The position numbers were made by a program, and so were the translations under genes. The notes beneath the pieces are model-generated. The model worked only from the letters and a program-made list of their open reading frames with translations. It did no database searches and was not told where the DNA came from. Positions 57,784-64,000 of a stretch of DNA of 64,000 bases are shown one piece after another; within the stretch, counting starts at the first letter, position 1; the number at the start of each line of letters is the position of its first letter. The stretch is from Enhydrobacter sp. (lineage in GTDB: Bacteria > Pseudomonadota > Alphaproteobacteria > Reyranellales > Reyranellaceae), in contig JAHCJV010000016.1 in the NCBI GenBank assembly GCA_026126105.1, forward strand, positions 19,147-83,146, given 5' to 3'.

Positions 57784-58503
57784 TCACAAGCCCAGATAGG
57801 CTTGGCGCACGCCGTCGTTGGTCAAGAGTTCGCTACCCGTACCCTGCAGCTCGATCCGGCCGTTCTCGAGCACGTAGCCGCGATGAGCGATCTTCAGCGA
57901 GGCCATCACGTTCTGCTCGACCAGCAGGATGGTCATCCCTTCCTCGTTCAGCCGTCGGATGATGCGGAACATCTCCTGCACGATGGCCGGCGCGAGGCCC
58001 AGCGAAGGCTCGTCGAACATGATGAGTCGGGGTTGTCCCATCAGGCAGCGCCCGATCGCGAGCATCTGCTGCTCGCCGCCGGACAGCGTGCCGGCCGCTT
58101 GCTTCCGCCGTTCGGCGAGTCGCGGAAAGATCCCGAAGACGCGCTCGAGCGTGACCTTCTCCGCCGAGCGCGCGCGCTTCAGCACCGCGCCCATCTCGAG
58201 ATTCTCGAGCACGGTGAGGTTGGGAAACACCTGCCGTCCCTCGGCGACATGGCCGATGCCTGCCTCGCAGACGCGATGGCTCGGCCAGCCGGTGATATCG
58301 GCGTAGCCGAAGCGCACGGTGCCGCGCGCCGGCGTCTCGATGCCGTGGATCGAGCGGATCAGCGAGCTCTTGCCCGCGCCATTGGCACCGACGATCGCCA
58401 CGATCTCCCCGTCGTTTATGTCGAGCGAGACGTCGGCAAGCGCCTGGGCATCGCCGTAATAAAGGTCCAGGGTCGAGACCTGCAGCAGCGGCGCCGCGCT
58501 CAC
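57784..58503 (-). CDS. livF: Branched-chain-type ABC transporter ATP-binding protein LivF (second system)
   Basis: A 239-residue LivF ATPase with Walker A GANGAGKSS, signature LSGGEQQMLAIGRCLM and Walker B LIMFDEPSLGLAPAI. It overlaps livG by 4 bases and is the last gene of the second Liv operon. The binding protein of this system differs from that of the benzoate-region system, so substrates probably differ. Confidence 0.94.
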   Translation of the reverse strand: MSAAPLLQVSTLDLYYGDAQALADVSLDINDGEIVAIVGANGAGKSSLIRSIHGIETPARGTVRFGYADITGWPSHRVCEAGIGHVAEGRQVFPNLTVLENLEMGAVLKRARSAEKVTLERVFGIFPRLAERRKQAAGTLSGGEQQMLAIGRCLMGQPRLIMFDEPSLGLAPAIVQEMFRIIRRLNEEGMTILLVEQNVMASLKIAHRGYVLENGRIELQGTGSELLTNDGVRQAYLGL

Positions 58504-59231
58504 GCGACTTCCTCCTCGCCAAGATAGACGTCCAGCACGGCGCGGTTCCGAGTGATCTCTGCAGGCGTACCCTGGGCGATCTTTTCGCCGTAGCTGACGA
58601 CCACGACCTCGGCCGCAAGCGCCATGACAGCGCGCATCACGTGCTCGATCAGCAGGATGGTGAGTCCGGTCGACTCGTTGAGGTCGCGCAGGAAGCCGAC
58701 CATGACGTCGACCTCGGTCGGCCTCAGGCCCGCCATCACCTCGTCGAGCAGAAGCAGCTTGGGTTCGGTCGCGAGCGCGCGGGCGACCTCGAGTTTCTTG
58801 CGGTCAGGCAGTGTCAGGCTCTCGGCGACCTGGTCACGTCGGTCGGCAAGGCCGAGACGGCTCAGGATGTCGAGCGCAGCCGCGCGCGCCTCGGCGAGGC
58901 GCGGCTGGCGATGCAGGGCGCCGACGGTAACGTTCTCCAGCACGCTCAATCCCTTGAAGGGCCGCACGATCTGGAAGGTGCGGCCGACGCCTGCGTCGCA
59001 CACGCGATCGGGTCGCAGGCCGGAGATCTGCCGTCCGTCGAGCCTCACCGCGCCTGCGCTCGGCGCGTGGACGCCGGCGATCATGTTGAAGATCGTGGTC
59101 TTGCCCGCGCCGTTGGGGCCGATCAGCGCGTGGATGGCGCCGGCCGGCACGGCAAAGGTGACATCGTGCACGGCGCGCAGGCCGCGAAAGGTCTTCCCAA
59201 GTCCCTCGACTTCGAGCCGCGCGCCGCTCAT
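58500..59231 (-). CDS. livG: Branched-chain-type ABC transporter ATP-binding protein LivG (second system)
   Basis: A 243-residue LivG ATPase: Walker A GPNGAGKTT, GVGRTFQIVRPFKGLSVLENV, signature LTLPDRKKLEVARALA (the degenerate LivG form) and Walker B LLLLDEVMAGLRPTE. It begins at the ATG ending at 59231, overlapping livM by 4 bases. Confidence 0.94.
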   Translation of the reverse strand: MSGARLEVEGLGKTFRGLRAVHDVTFAVPAGAIHALIGPNGAGKTTIFNMIAGVHAPSAGAVRLDGRQISGLRPDRVCDAGVGRTFQIVRPFKGLSVLENVTVGALHRQPRLAEARAAALDILSRLGLADRRDQVAESLTLPDRKKLEVARALATEPKLLLLDEVMAGLRPTEVDVMVGFLRDLNESTGLTILLIEHVMRAVMALAAEVVVVSYGEKIAQGTPAEITRNRAVLDVYLGEEEVA

Positions 59232-60193
59232 TTGAGGCCGATCCGCCCAGCCAGCCACGGCCATACCCCGGCCGGCCGGTACATCACGATCGCGAGCAGA
59301 GCCAGGCCGTAGAAGATCTGCTTGATGCCCGGGATGCCGAGATACTCGCCGACGTCGGTAAAGACCTCGCCCAGGCCGGTCAGCACGATGGCGCCGATGA
59401 ACGGGCCGAATAGTGTGCCCAGCCCGCCGATGATCGGCGCCAGCGTTATCTCGATCGAGCGGCCCATCGAGAATGCCGTCTCGGGAAAGAGGTTATTGTA
59501 GTAGAACGCGTTCCACACGCCGGCGAGGGAGGTGAGCGCGGCCGAGATGACGACTGCGATCATCTTGCAGCGCAGGACCGGCACGCCCACGGCTTGCGCC
59601 GCTTCGGCATCCTCGCGAATTGCGAGCCAGTAGCGCCCGAGCCGGCTCTCCAGCAGGACCCGACTGAGGATCAGCGCACCGACGGCGAGAGCGAGGATCA
59701 CGTAATAGAAGAGGACGGGACCGCCGCGCAGGTTGAGCAGGCTGGTCGAGCCGTCGACCTTCAGGAACAGGCCCCCCGAGCCGCCGGCCCAGCTCCAATG
59801 GTCGAAGGCAAGCCGCGTGAACTCGCTGAAGGCGATGGTGAGCAGCGCGAAGTAGACGCCGGCAAGGGAGAAGCGGAAGCCGAGATAGCCGACGATCGCC
59901 CCTGCGAGCGAGGCGGCAACGACAGCGGCGAACACCCCGGCCCACGGCCCCAGCCCGTAGTGAAAGAACAGCCCGGCAGCGACGTAGCCGCCCAGCCCGG
60001 CATAGAGCGCGTGACCGAGCGAAAGCTGGCCGGCGAAGCCCATCATGATGTTCCAGGCTTGGCCGACATAGGCGAAGTACAGGACCAGGATCAGGACGGA
60101 AAGGCCGTACTTGCCCAGCACTGCCGGTGCCACGAGCAGGAAGGCGAGCAGCAAGCCGAGAACGCCCAGCAAGCGGGGAGGGATGCCGCTCAC
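59228..60193 (-). CDS. livM: Branched-chain-type ABC transporter permease LivM (second system)
   Basis: A 321-residue permease with AWNIMMGFAGQLSLGHALYAGLGGYVAAGLFF and AVGVPVLRCKMIAVVISAALTSLAGVW. It starts at a GTG overlapping the livH stop by 4 bases (GTGA). Confidence 0.94.
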   Translation of the reverse strand: MSGIPPRLLGVLGLLLAFLLVAPAVLGKYGLSVLILVLYFAYVGQAWNIMMGFAGQLSLGHALYAGLGGYVAAGLFFHYGLGPWAGVFAAVVAASLAGAIVGYLGFRFSLAGVYFALLTIAFSEFTRLAFDHWSWAGGSGGLFLKVDGSTSLLNLRGGPVLFYYVILALAVGALILSRVLLESRLGRYWLAIREDAEAAQAVGVPVLRCKMIAVVISAALTSLAGVWNAFYYNNLFPETAFSMGRSIEITLAPIIGGLGTLFGPFIGAIVLTGLGEVFTDVGEYLGIPGIKQIFYGLALLAIVMYRPAGVWPWLAGRIGLK

Positions 60194-61074
60194 GAGCTGC
60201 TCTTCGGGCCGAACAGGCCTTGTGGACGCAGCAGAAGCACCGCAATCAGCAGGCCGAAGCTGAACATGCTTTTCAACGAGGGATCTGCCAGCAGGCCTGC
60301 CACTGCCTCGCTGACCCCGATCAGCAGCCCGCCCATCAGCGCGCCGGTCATGCTGCCCAGCCCGCCTACGATCACGATGACGAAGGCGAGCAGCGTGTAC
60401 TCGGCGGCGAGAAACGGCGTCACGGGAATGATGGTGATCATCAGCGCGCCGGCCGCGCCGACGCAGGCCGCGCCGACGCCGAAGGTGACGGCGTAAAGCC
60501 GCCGCACGTCAAGCCCGACGACCAGCGCGCCCATGTGGTTGTCGGCCGCCGCGCGGATCGCCTTGCCCGTTCGCGTGCGAGTGAAGAACAGCCAGAGCAC
60601 CGCAGCGATCACGATGGCGGCGATTGCCGCGTGCAGACGCACGGCGTCGAACACGAGCGGTCCCAGTTCGTAGGATTCGAATTGCGCTTCGAGCTGCACG
60701 CCGCGCGAATCGGGTCCAACGATGGCGAGGCAGGCATTGACCAGCACCAGTGCCACGCCCAGCAGCAGCAGGAACTGCTGATGCTCGGGGCGACCGATGA
60801 AGGGTTGGATCAGCCCGCGCTGCAGCGCGTAGCCCAGACCGAAGAACAGCACGGCGATCACGGGCAGGCTGAGCAGCGGCGAGATCTGGAAGTATTCGAA
60901 CGCCGCCCACGCCAGGTACATGCCCACGACCATCAGCTCGCCATGCGCGAAGTTGACCACGCGCATAACGCCGAAGATCACCGACAGGCCGAGCGCCATC
61001 AGCCCGTACACCATGCCGGTGAGCAGGCCCTTGGTGATCGCCTGCGCGAAGGAGAGGAGGAAGTCCTGGGTCAA
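60190..61074 (-). CDS. livH: Branched-chain-type ABC transporter permease LivH (second system)
   Basis: A 294-residue permease with LSVIFGVMRVVNFAHGELMVVGMYLAWAAF and FVIVIVGGLGSMTGALMGGLLIG. First membrane subunit of the second Liv system. It is separated from the binding-protein gene by 129 bases that contain a hairpin and a short palindrome. Confidence 0.94.
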   Translation of the reverse strand: MTQDFLLSFAQAITKGLLTGMVYGLMALGLSVIFGVMRVVNFAHGELMVVGMYLAWAAFEYFQISPLLSLPVIAVLFFGLGYALQRGLIQPFIGRPEHQQFLLLLGVALVLVNACLAIVGPDSRGVQLEAQFESYELGPLVFDAVRLHAAIAAIVIAAVLWLFFTRTRTGKAIRAAADNHMGALVVGLDVRRLYAVTFGVGAACVGAAGALMITIIPVTPFLAAEYTLLAFVIVIVGGLGSMTGALMGGLLIGVSEAVAGLLADPSLKSMFSFGLLIAVLLLRPQGLFGPKSSS

Positions 61075-61094
61075 GTTGACGTGCTGCCTTGTGC

Positions 61095-61120
61095 GCCTCT
61101 CCCCCGCTACGGGGAGAGGC
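61095..61120. terminator. Intra-operon hairpin of the second Liv operon
   Basis: GCCTCTCCCC and GGGGAGAGGC (10-base perfect arms, 6-base loop) lie between the binding-protein gene and livH. A related element, TCTACCCCTAACGGGGGAGAGG, occurs 50 bases away, next to the binding-protein stop. There is no T-run; an attenuator or message-stabilising element is likely. Confidence 0.6.
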
Positions 61121-61134
61121 GGGGAGAGGAGGTT

Positions 61135-61150
61135 ATGATCGCTCGATCAT
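61135..61150. promoter_or_regulatory. Short palindrome in the livK-livH gap
   Basis: ATGATCGCTCGATCAT is a near-perfect 16-base palindrome (7-base arms, 2-base centre) in the 129-base gap between the binding-protein gene and livH. It may be an operator, or part of the same folded region as the hairpin beside it. Confidence 0.3.
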
Positions 61151-61203
61151 CGACGCCCCCGCTCCTGGCCTCTACCCCTAACGGGGGAGAGGAATATGAC
61201 GTA

Positions 61204-62454
61204 CTAGGTCCGGCGCGGGTCGTTCCAGCCCGGTGCCGGGAAGACGAGTTTTGCGGCGGCGGATTCCTCCGGCATCACGACCGTGGGCTTGCGCTTCAGG
61301 TTCTGGATCGCCGAGGCCTTGATGTTGACGTTCTGGCCCTTGGCATCGAACTGGATCGGGCCGCCGATGATGACGTGCTGATCGATCTTGATCTTGCGCA
61401 GGGCGTCCATCAGGGCGTCGGCCTTGGTCGACTTGGCATCGAGGAAGGCTTGCGCGGCGACGAGCAGCGCCTCGAAGGTGAAGCCGCCGTTGATGTCGAG
61501 CTGGTCGTTCGGGTACTTCGCGAGGTGGCGCTTCTCGAGCGCCTGGGTCATGGCCGATTTCGGATCGAGCCACGGCACGTTGGAGATGGCGAAGTCGCCG
61601 TACTTGCCCATGGTCTTGAGAAAGTCCTGCTCGTAGAGGCCGGGCGAGCCAGGATTCATGATCGCCATCGGCTCCCAGCGCTGCTTCACGAGCTCCTGCA
61701 CCAGAAGCTTTGCGTCGTTCAGCCGCGACACCGGCATCAGCATCTCCGCCTTGGTCGCCTTCGCCTTGGCCACCTCCACCGACAGGTCCTTGGCGGCCGG
61801 ATCGTAGGTGATGATGTCGACGAGCTCGTAGGGCATGCCGAGCTTTGGGAACATCGCCTTGATGCCGGCGACCATCGAGGTGCCGAACGTGTCGTTGATG
61901 CTCATCATCACCGCGGTCTTCGGGGTCGTGCCCGACGCCTTGAATATCTGTTTGTGCAGGTCGAATGCGCCAGTGATCAGCATCGGCGCGGTCGGGAAAT
62001 TGCGCACCACGAACTTGTAGCCTTGTTCGGTGAGCTGCGGGGCGGCGGCGATATTGACGATGAACGGAATGCCGCGCTGCTCGGCGACCTGCGCGATCGC
62101 GATGCTTTGCCCGGAGTCGAAGGCGCCGACAAGCATGTGGGCGCCGCCATCGATCGCCTTTTCCGCCTGGGTGCGGGCGACGTCCGGTTTGGTCTCGGTG
62201 TCGTAGTTCACGATGTCGAGCTTCACCGGTATCTTCATGTCGGCCAGGACGTCGTTGGCGACATCTGCGCCCCGCCGGCAGGCCTGCCCGATCTGGGCTT
62301 GCACGCCCGAGGTCGGCAGGATCAGGGCGACCTTCACGTTGGCAGGCGCCGACTGGGCCGAGGCGAAGCGCAGCGGCAGAGGCGCGCCGATCAATGCGGC
62401 GCCGGCTGCGGCGCGTCCGAAACTGCGGCGGGTGAAACGGATGTTGCTGGTCAA
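61204..62454 (-). CDS. Branched-chain-type ABC transporter substrate-binding protein (second system)
   Basis: A 416-residue periplasmic binding protein with a twin-arginine signal (RFTRRSFGRAAAGAALIG). The mature part starts NVKVALILPTSGVQAQIGQACRRGADVAND and has DSGQSIAIAQVAEQRGIPFIVN and MSINDTFGTSMVAGIKAMFPKLG. The start is a TTG with GGGAGGGG five bases upstream. First gene of the second Liv operon and divergent from the uraD-uraH fusion, so uptake of a purine-catabolism ureide or an amino acid is possible. Confidence 0.92.
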   Translation of the reverse strand: MTSNIRFTRRSFGRAAAGAALIGAPLPLRFASAQSAPANVKVALILPTSGVQAQIGQACRRGADVANDVLADMKIPVKLDIVNYDTETKPDVARTQAEKAIDGGAHMLVGAFDSGQSIAIAQVAEQRGIPFIVNIAAAPQLTEQGYKFVVRNFPTAPMLITGAFDLHKQIFKASGTTPKTAVMMSINDTFGTSMVAGIKAMFPKLGMPYELVDIITYDPAAKDLSVEVAKAKATKAEMLMPVSRLNDAKLLVQELVKQRWEPMAIMNPGSPGLYEQDFLKTMGKYGDFAISNVPWLDPKSAMTQALEKRHLAKYPNDQLDINGGFTFEALLVAAQAFLDAKSTKADALMDALRKIKIDQHVIIGGPIQFDAKGQNVNIKASAIQNLKRKPTVVMPEESAAAKLVFPAPGWNDPRRT

Positions 62455-62522
62455 CTGACCCCTCCCTGAATTGGCTGGCCGGACTATAGAGACGGCGGTG
62501 TGGGCGTGCTAGTTCGGCAGGC

Positions 62523-63404
62523 ATGACCGTGACGCTCGCCGATCTCAATCGCATGGATCTTGCAGCTTTCGAGGACGCTCTGGGCGAGACCTTCGAGCTC
62601 GCCCCGTGGGTTGCGGCCGCGGCGCACGCCAAGCGGCCCTTCGCGACGGTGACCGACTTGCACGCGGCGATGATGGGAGCGGTGCGGGCCGCGCCGCGGG
62701 AGACCCAGCTCGCGTTCCTGCGCAATCACCCGGATCTGGCGGGAAAGGCGGCACGGGCCGGTGCCATCACCGAAGACTCCAGGAGCGAGCAGGCGAGCGC
62801 GGGACTGGACACACTTTCCGATGAGGAGTTCGTCCGATTCCACCGCCTCAACGACGCCTACAAGGCGAAGTTCGGCTTTCCGTTCATGATCTGCGTGCGC
62901 CGGCACACGCGGGATTCGATCCTGGCGCAATTCGAGCGCCGGTTGCCGCGTGACGAGGCAACCGAATTCGCGGCGGCCTTGCAGGAGGTCTTCTACATCA
63001 CCCGCCTGCGCATCGCCGCGAAACTGACGGGCGAAGGCATGCCCAAGGTCGACGGCAGGGTCAGCACGCACGTGCTCGATACCCACGCCGGTCGTCCGGC
63101 CGTTGGCGTGGCAATCGAGCTCTACGAGCTTGCCGGCGAGCGCTACCACCGAATCACATCAGCGGTCACCAACGCCGACGGCCGCACCGACCATCCGCTG
63201 ATCGGCGGCCGGCCGTTGCCGATCGGGCGCTACGAGCTGCACTTCGCCATCGGTGACCACTTTCGCAGAAGAGGCGTCGAAGCGGGCGATCCGCCCTTTC
63301 TGGACATCGTCCCATTGCGATTTTCAGTGGCCGAGCCCGAGGGGCATTACCATGTCCCCTTGCTGTGCACCCCCTGGAGCTATTCCACCTATCGCGGAAG
63401 CTAG
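62523..63404 (+). CDS. Bifunctional OHCU decarboxylase / 5-hydroxyisourate hydrolase
   Basis: A 293-residue fusion of UraD and UraH, the two enzymes that turn 5-hydroxyisourate into S-allantoin. The UraD half (residues 1-170) has the catalytic NHPDLAGK and SRSEQASAG. The UraH half (about 180-293) begins GRVSTHVLDTHAGRPAVG, has TNADGRTDHPL and ends GHYHVPLLCTPWSYSTYRGS with the intact YRGS tail. Cytoplasmic. It is followed 18 bases later by an aldehyde dehydrogenase. The urate oxidase is not in view. Confidence 0.94.
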   Translation: MTVTLADLNRMDLAAFEDALGETFELAPWVAAAAHAKRPFATVTDLHAAMMGAVRAAPRETQLAFLRNHPDLAGKAARAGAITEDSRSEQASAGLDTLSDEEFVRFHRLNDAYKAKFGFPFMICVRRHTRDSILAQFERRLPRDEATEFAAALQEVFYITRLRIAAKLTGEGMPKVDGRVSTHVLDTHAGRPAVGVAIELYELAGERYHRITSAVTNADGRTDHPLIGGRPLPIGRYELHFAIGDHFRRRGVEAGDPPFLDIVPLRFSVAEPEGHYHVPLLCTPWSYSTYRGS

Positions 63405-63422
63405 AGAGAACGGAGGAAGACA

Positions 63423-64000
63423 ATGACGACCTATAGCGACGTTTCCCTGATGATCGATGGAGCCTGGACGAAGGGCGCCAAGGGCCGGACCATTCCGGTC
63501 GTCAATCCCGCGACGGAAGAGGTGATCGGCCAGGTGGCGCATGCCGAGACGGCCGATCTCGACCGCGCGCTGGCGGCTGCCGACAAGGGCTTCCGCCAGT
63601 GGAAGAAGGTCTCGCCCTTCGACCGCTACAAGATCATGCGCAAGGCGGCCGAGCTGATCCGCCAGCGGGTCGACGAGATCGCGCCGATCATGACGATGGA
63701 GCAGGGCAAGCCCTTGATCGAGGCGAAGGGCGAGACCCTGCTCGCCGGCGACATCATCGACTGGATGGCCGAGGAAGGCCGTCGCACCTACGGCCGCATC
63801 GTGCCGGCGCGCATGGAGAACGTGCACCAGCTGGTGATGAAGGAGCCGGTCGGGCCGGTCGCCGCGTTCACGCCATGGAACTTCCCGATCAACCAGGTGG
63901 TGCGCAAGGCCTCGGCCGCGATCGCCACCGGCTGCTCGATCATCGTCAAGGGGCCGGAAGACACCCCCGGCTCGTGCGCGCAGCTGATCAAGGCGTTCGT
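63423..64000 (+). CDS. Aldehyde dehydrogenase, succinate-semialdehyde type (truncated by window end)
   Basis: The first 192 residues of an NAD(P)-dependent aldehyde dehydrogenase; no stop occurs before the window ends. [79 protein letters not shown] and [21 protein letters not shown] match the succinate-semialdehyde dehydrogenase group. The catalytic glutamate and cysteine would lie beyond the end. A GGAGGA ribosome binding site precedes the ATG. Probably cotranscribed with the uraD-uraH fusion; the substrate is unproven. Confidence 0.92.
   Translation, partial: MTTYSDVSLMIDGAWTKGAKGRTIPVVNPATEEVIGQVAHAETADLDRALAAADKGFRQWKKVSPFDRYKIMRKAAELIRQRVDEIAPIMTMEQGKPLIEAKGETLLAGDIIDWMAEEGRRTYGRIVPARMENVHQLVMKEPVGPVAAFTPWNFPINQVVRKASAAIATGCSIIVKGPEDTPGSCAQLIKAF

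Noticed and set aside
61135..61150. Integration (att) site
   Set aside because: The palindrome is only 16 bases, there is no integrase and no second copy flanking a segment.
60127..62469. A 780-codon plus-strand open frame
   Set aside because: It is antisense to livH and the binding protein of the second Liv system; its composition (His, Asp, Gln, Arg repeats) marks it as a shadow.
63423..64000. Possible boxD
   Set aside because: The N-terminal sequence is of the succinate-semialdehyde dehydrogenase type and the gene is linked to the uraD-uraH fusion, not to the box operon.
1..64000. CRISPR arrays, tRNA or rRNA genes, prophage, insertion sequences
   Set aside because: No regularly spaced direct repeats, no cloverleaf with CCA-proximal GTTCRA signature that I could confirm by eye, no integrase, transposase or phage structural genes were seen. 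A tRNA scan would be decisive for the RNA part.

Overview
This window is GC-rich chromosomal DNA from an alphaproteobacterium. The evidence is a GTTC-N7-GTTC LexA box in front of an imuA-imuB-dnaE2 cassette, Box-type benzoyl-CoA genes, many Liv/Pot/Bug transporters, and GC-rich inverted repeats of the tCCTTCGCtgCGCTCAGGA type. A Reyranella- or Bradyrhizobium-like organism is plausible, but genus cannot be fixed without a search. I see no rRNA, tRNA, CRISPR array, prophage or insertion sequence.

Layout. 0-1.7 kb: two tandem paralogous membrane proteins. 1.8-5.5 kb: Lhr-type helicase, a beta-lactamase-fold hydrolase and a 45-aa membrane peptide. 5.6-11.8 kb: SOS mutasome imuA-imuB-dnaE2 (read right to left), interrupted by an orphan FitA-like antitoxin and a large inverted repeat. 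11.8-13.4 kb: higBA toxin-antitoxin behind a concentric dyad operator, then a periplasmic metallo-beta-lactamase-fold protein. 13.5-18.5 kb: FadR-type regulator, RpiB, two paralogous substrate-binding proteins and a polar amino-acid ABC transporter. 18.6-24.5 kb: DUF4331 protein, then the operon CoA-transferase / dienelactone hydrolase / histone-deacetylase-like hydrolase / pyruvate oxidase. 25-27.4 kb: M20 amidohydrolase translationally coupled to a BenE-type benzoate transporter. 27.5-31.5 kb: redox/membrane operon TVP38 - disulfide-oxidoreductase-like - SelD-N-like flavoprotein - CDP-alcohol phosphatidyltransferase. 31.5-32.4 kb: carboxymuconolactone decarboxylase-like protein and HxlR regulator sharing a divergent promoter with twin operators. 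32.6-36.5 kb: polyamine-type ABC operon. 36.5-38.9 kb: biuret-hydrolase-like enzyme and NCS2-like permease behind a sigma-54 promoter. 39-52.3 kb: benzoate region with Liv transporter, benzoate-CoA ligase, Bug protein, transthyretin-like protein, boxB, boxC and a divergent GNAT/Rrf2 pair. 52.3-57.6 kb: two adenylate cyclases coupled to an acyl-CoA dehydrogenase, and a transglutaminase. 57.8-64 kb: a second Liv transporter, a uraD-uraH fusion and a truncated aldehyde dehydrogenase.

How it works together. The benzoate block would take up an aromatic acid (Liv system), activate it to the CoA thioester, epoxidise it (BoxB) and open the ring (BoxC). The divergent GNAT + Rrf2 pair resembles BadL/BadM and probably represses the operon through a 28-bp dyad in the shared promoter. 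BoxA (reductase) and BoxD (aldehyde dehydrogenase) are not in the window.

Most unusual points: (i) the benzoate-CoA ligase reading frame is continuous with an upstream RelE/ParE-type toxin that still overlaps its antitoxin gene; (ii) a transthyretin-like protein with FRGG instead of YRGS is coupled to boxB, while a canonical UraH domain exists 15 kb away; (iii) a textbook sigma-54 promoter precedes the biuret hydrolase; (iv) strong hairpins sit inside all four ABC transporter operons, three of them at the binding-protein/permease junction.
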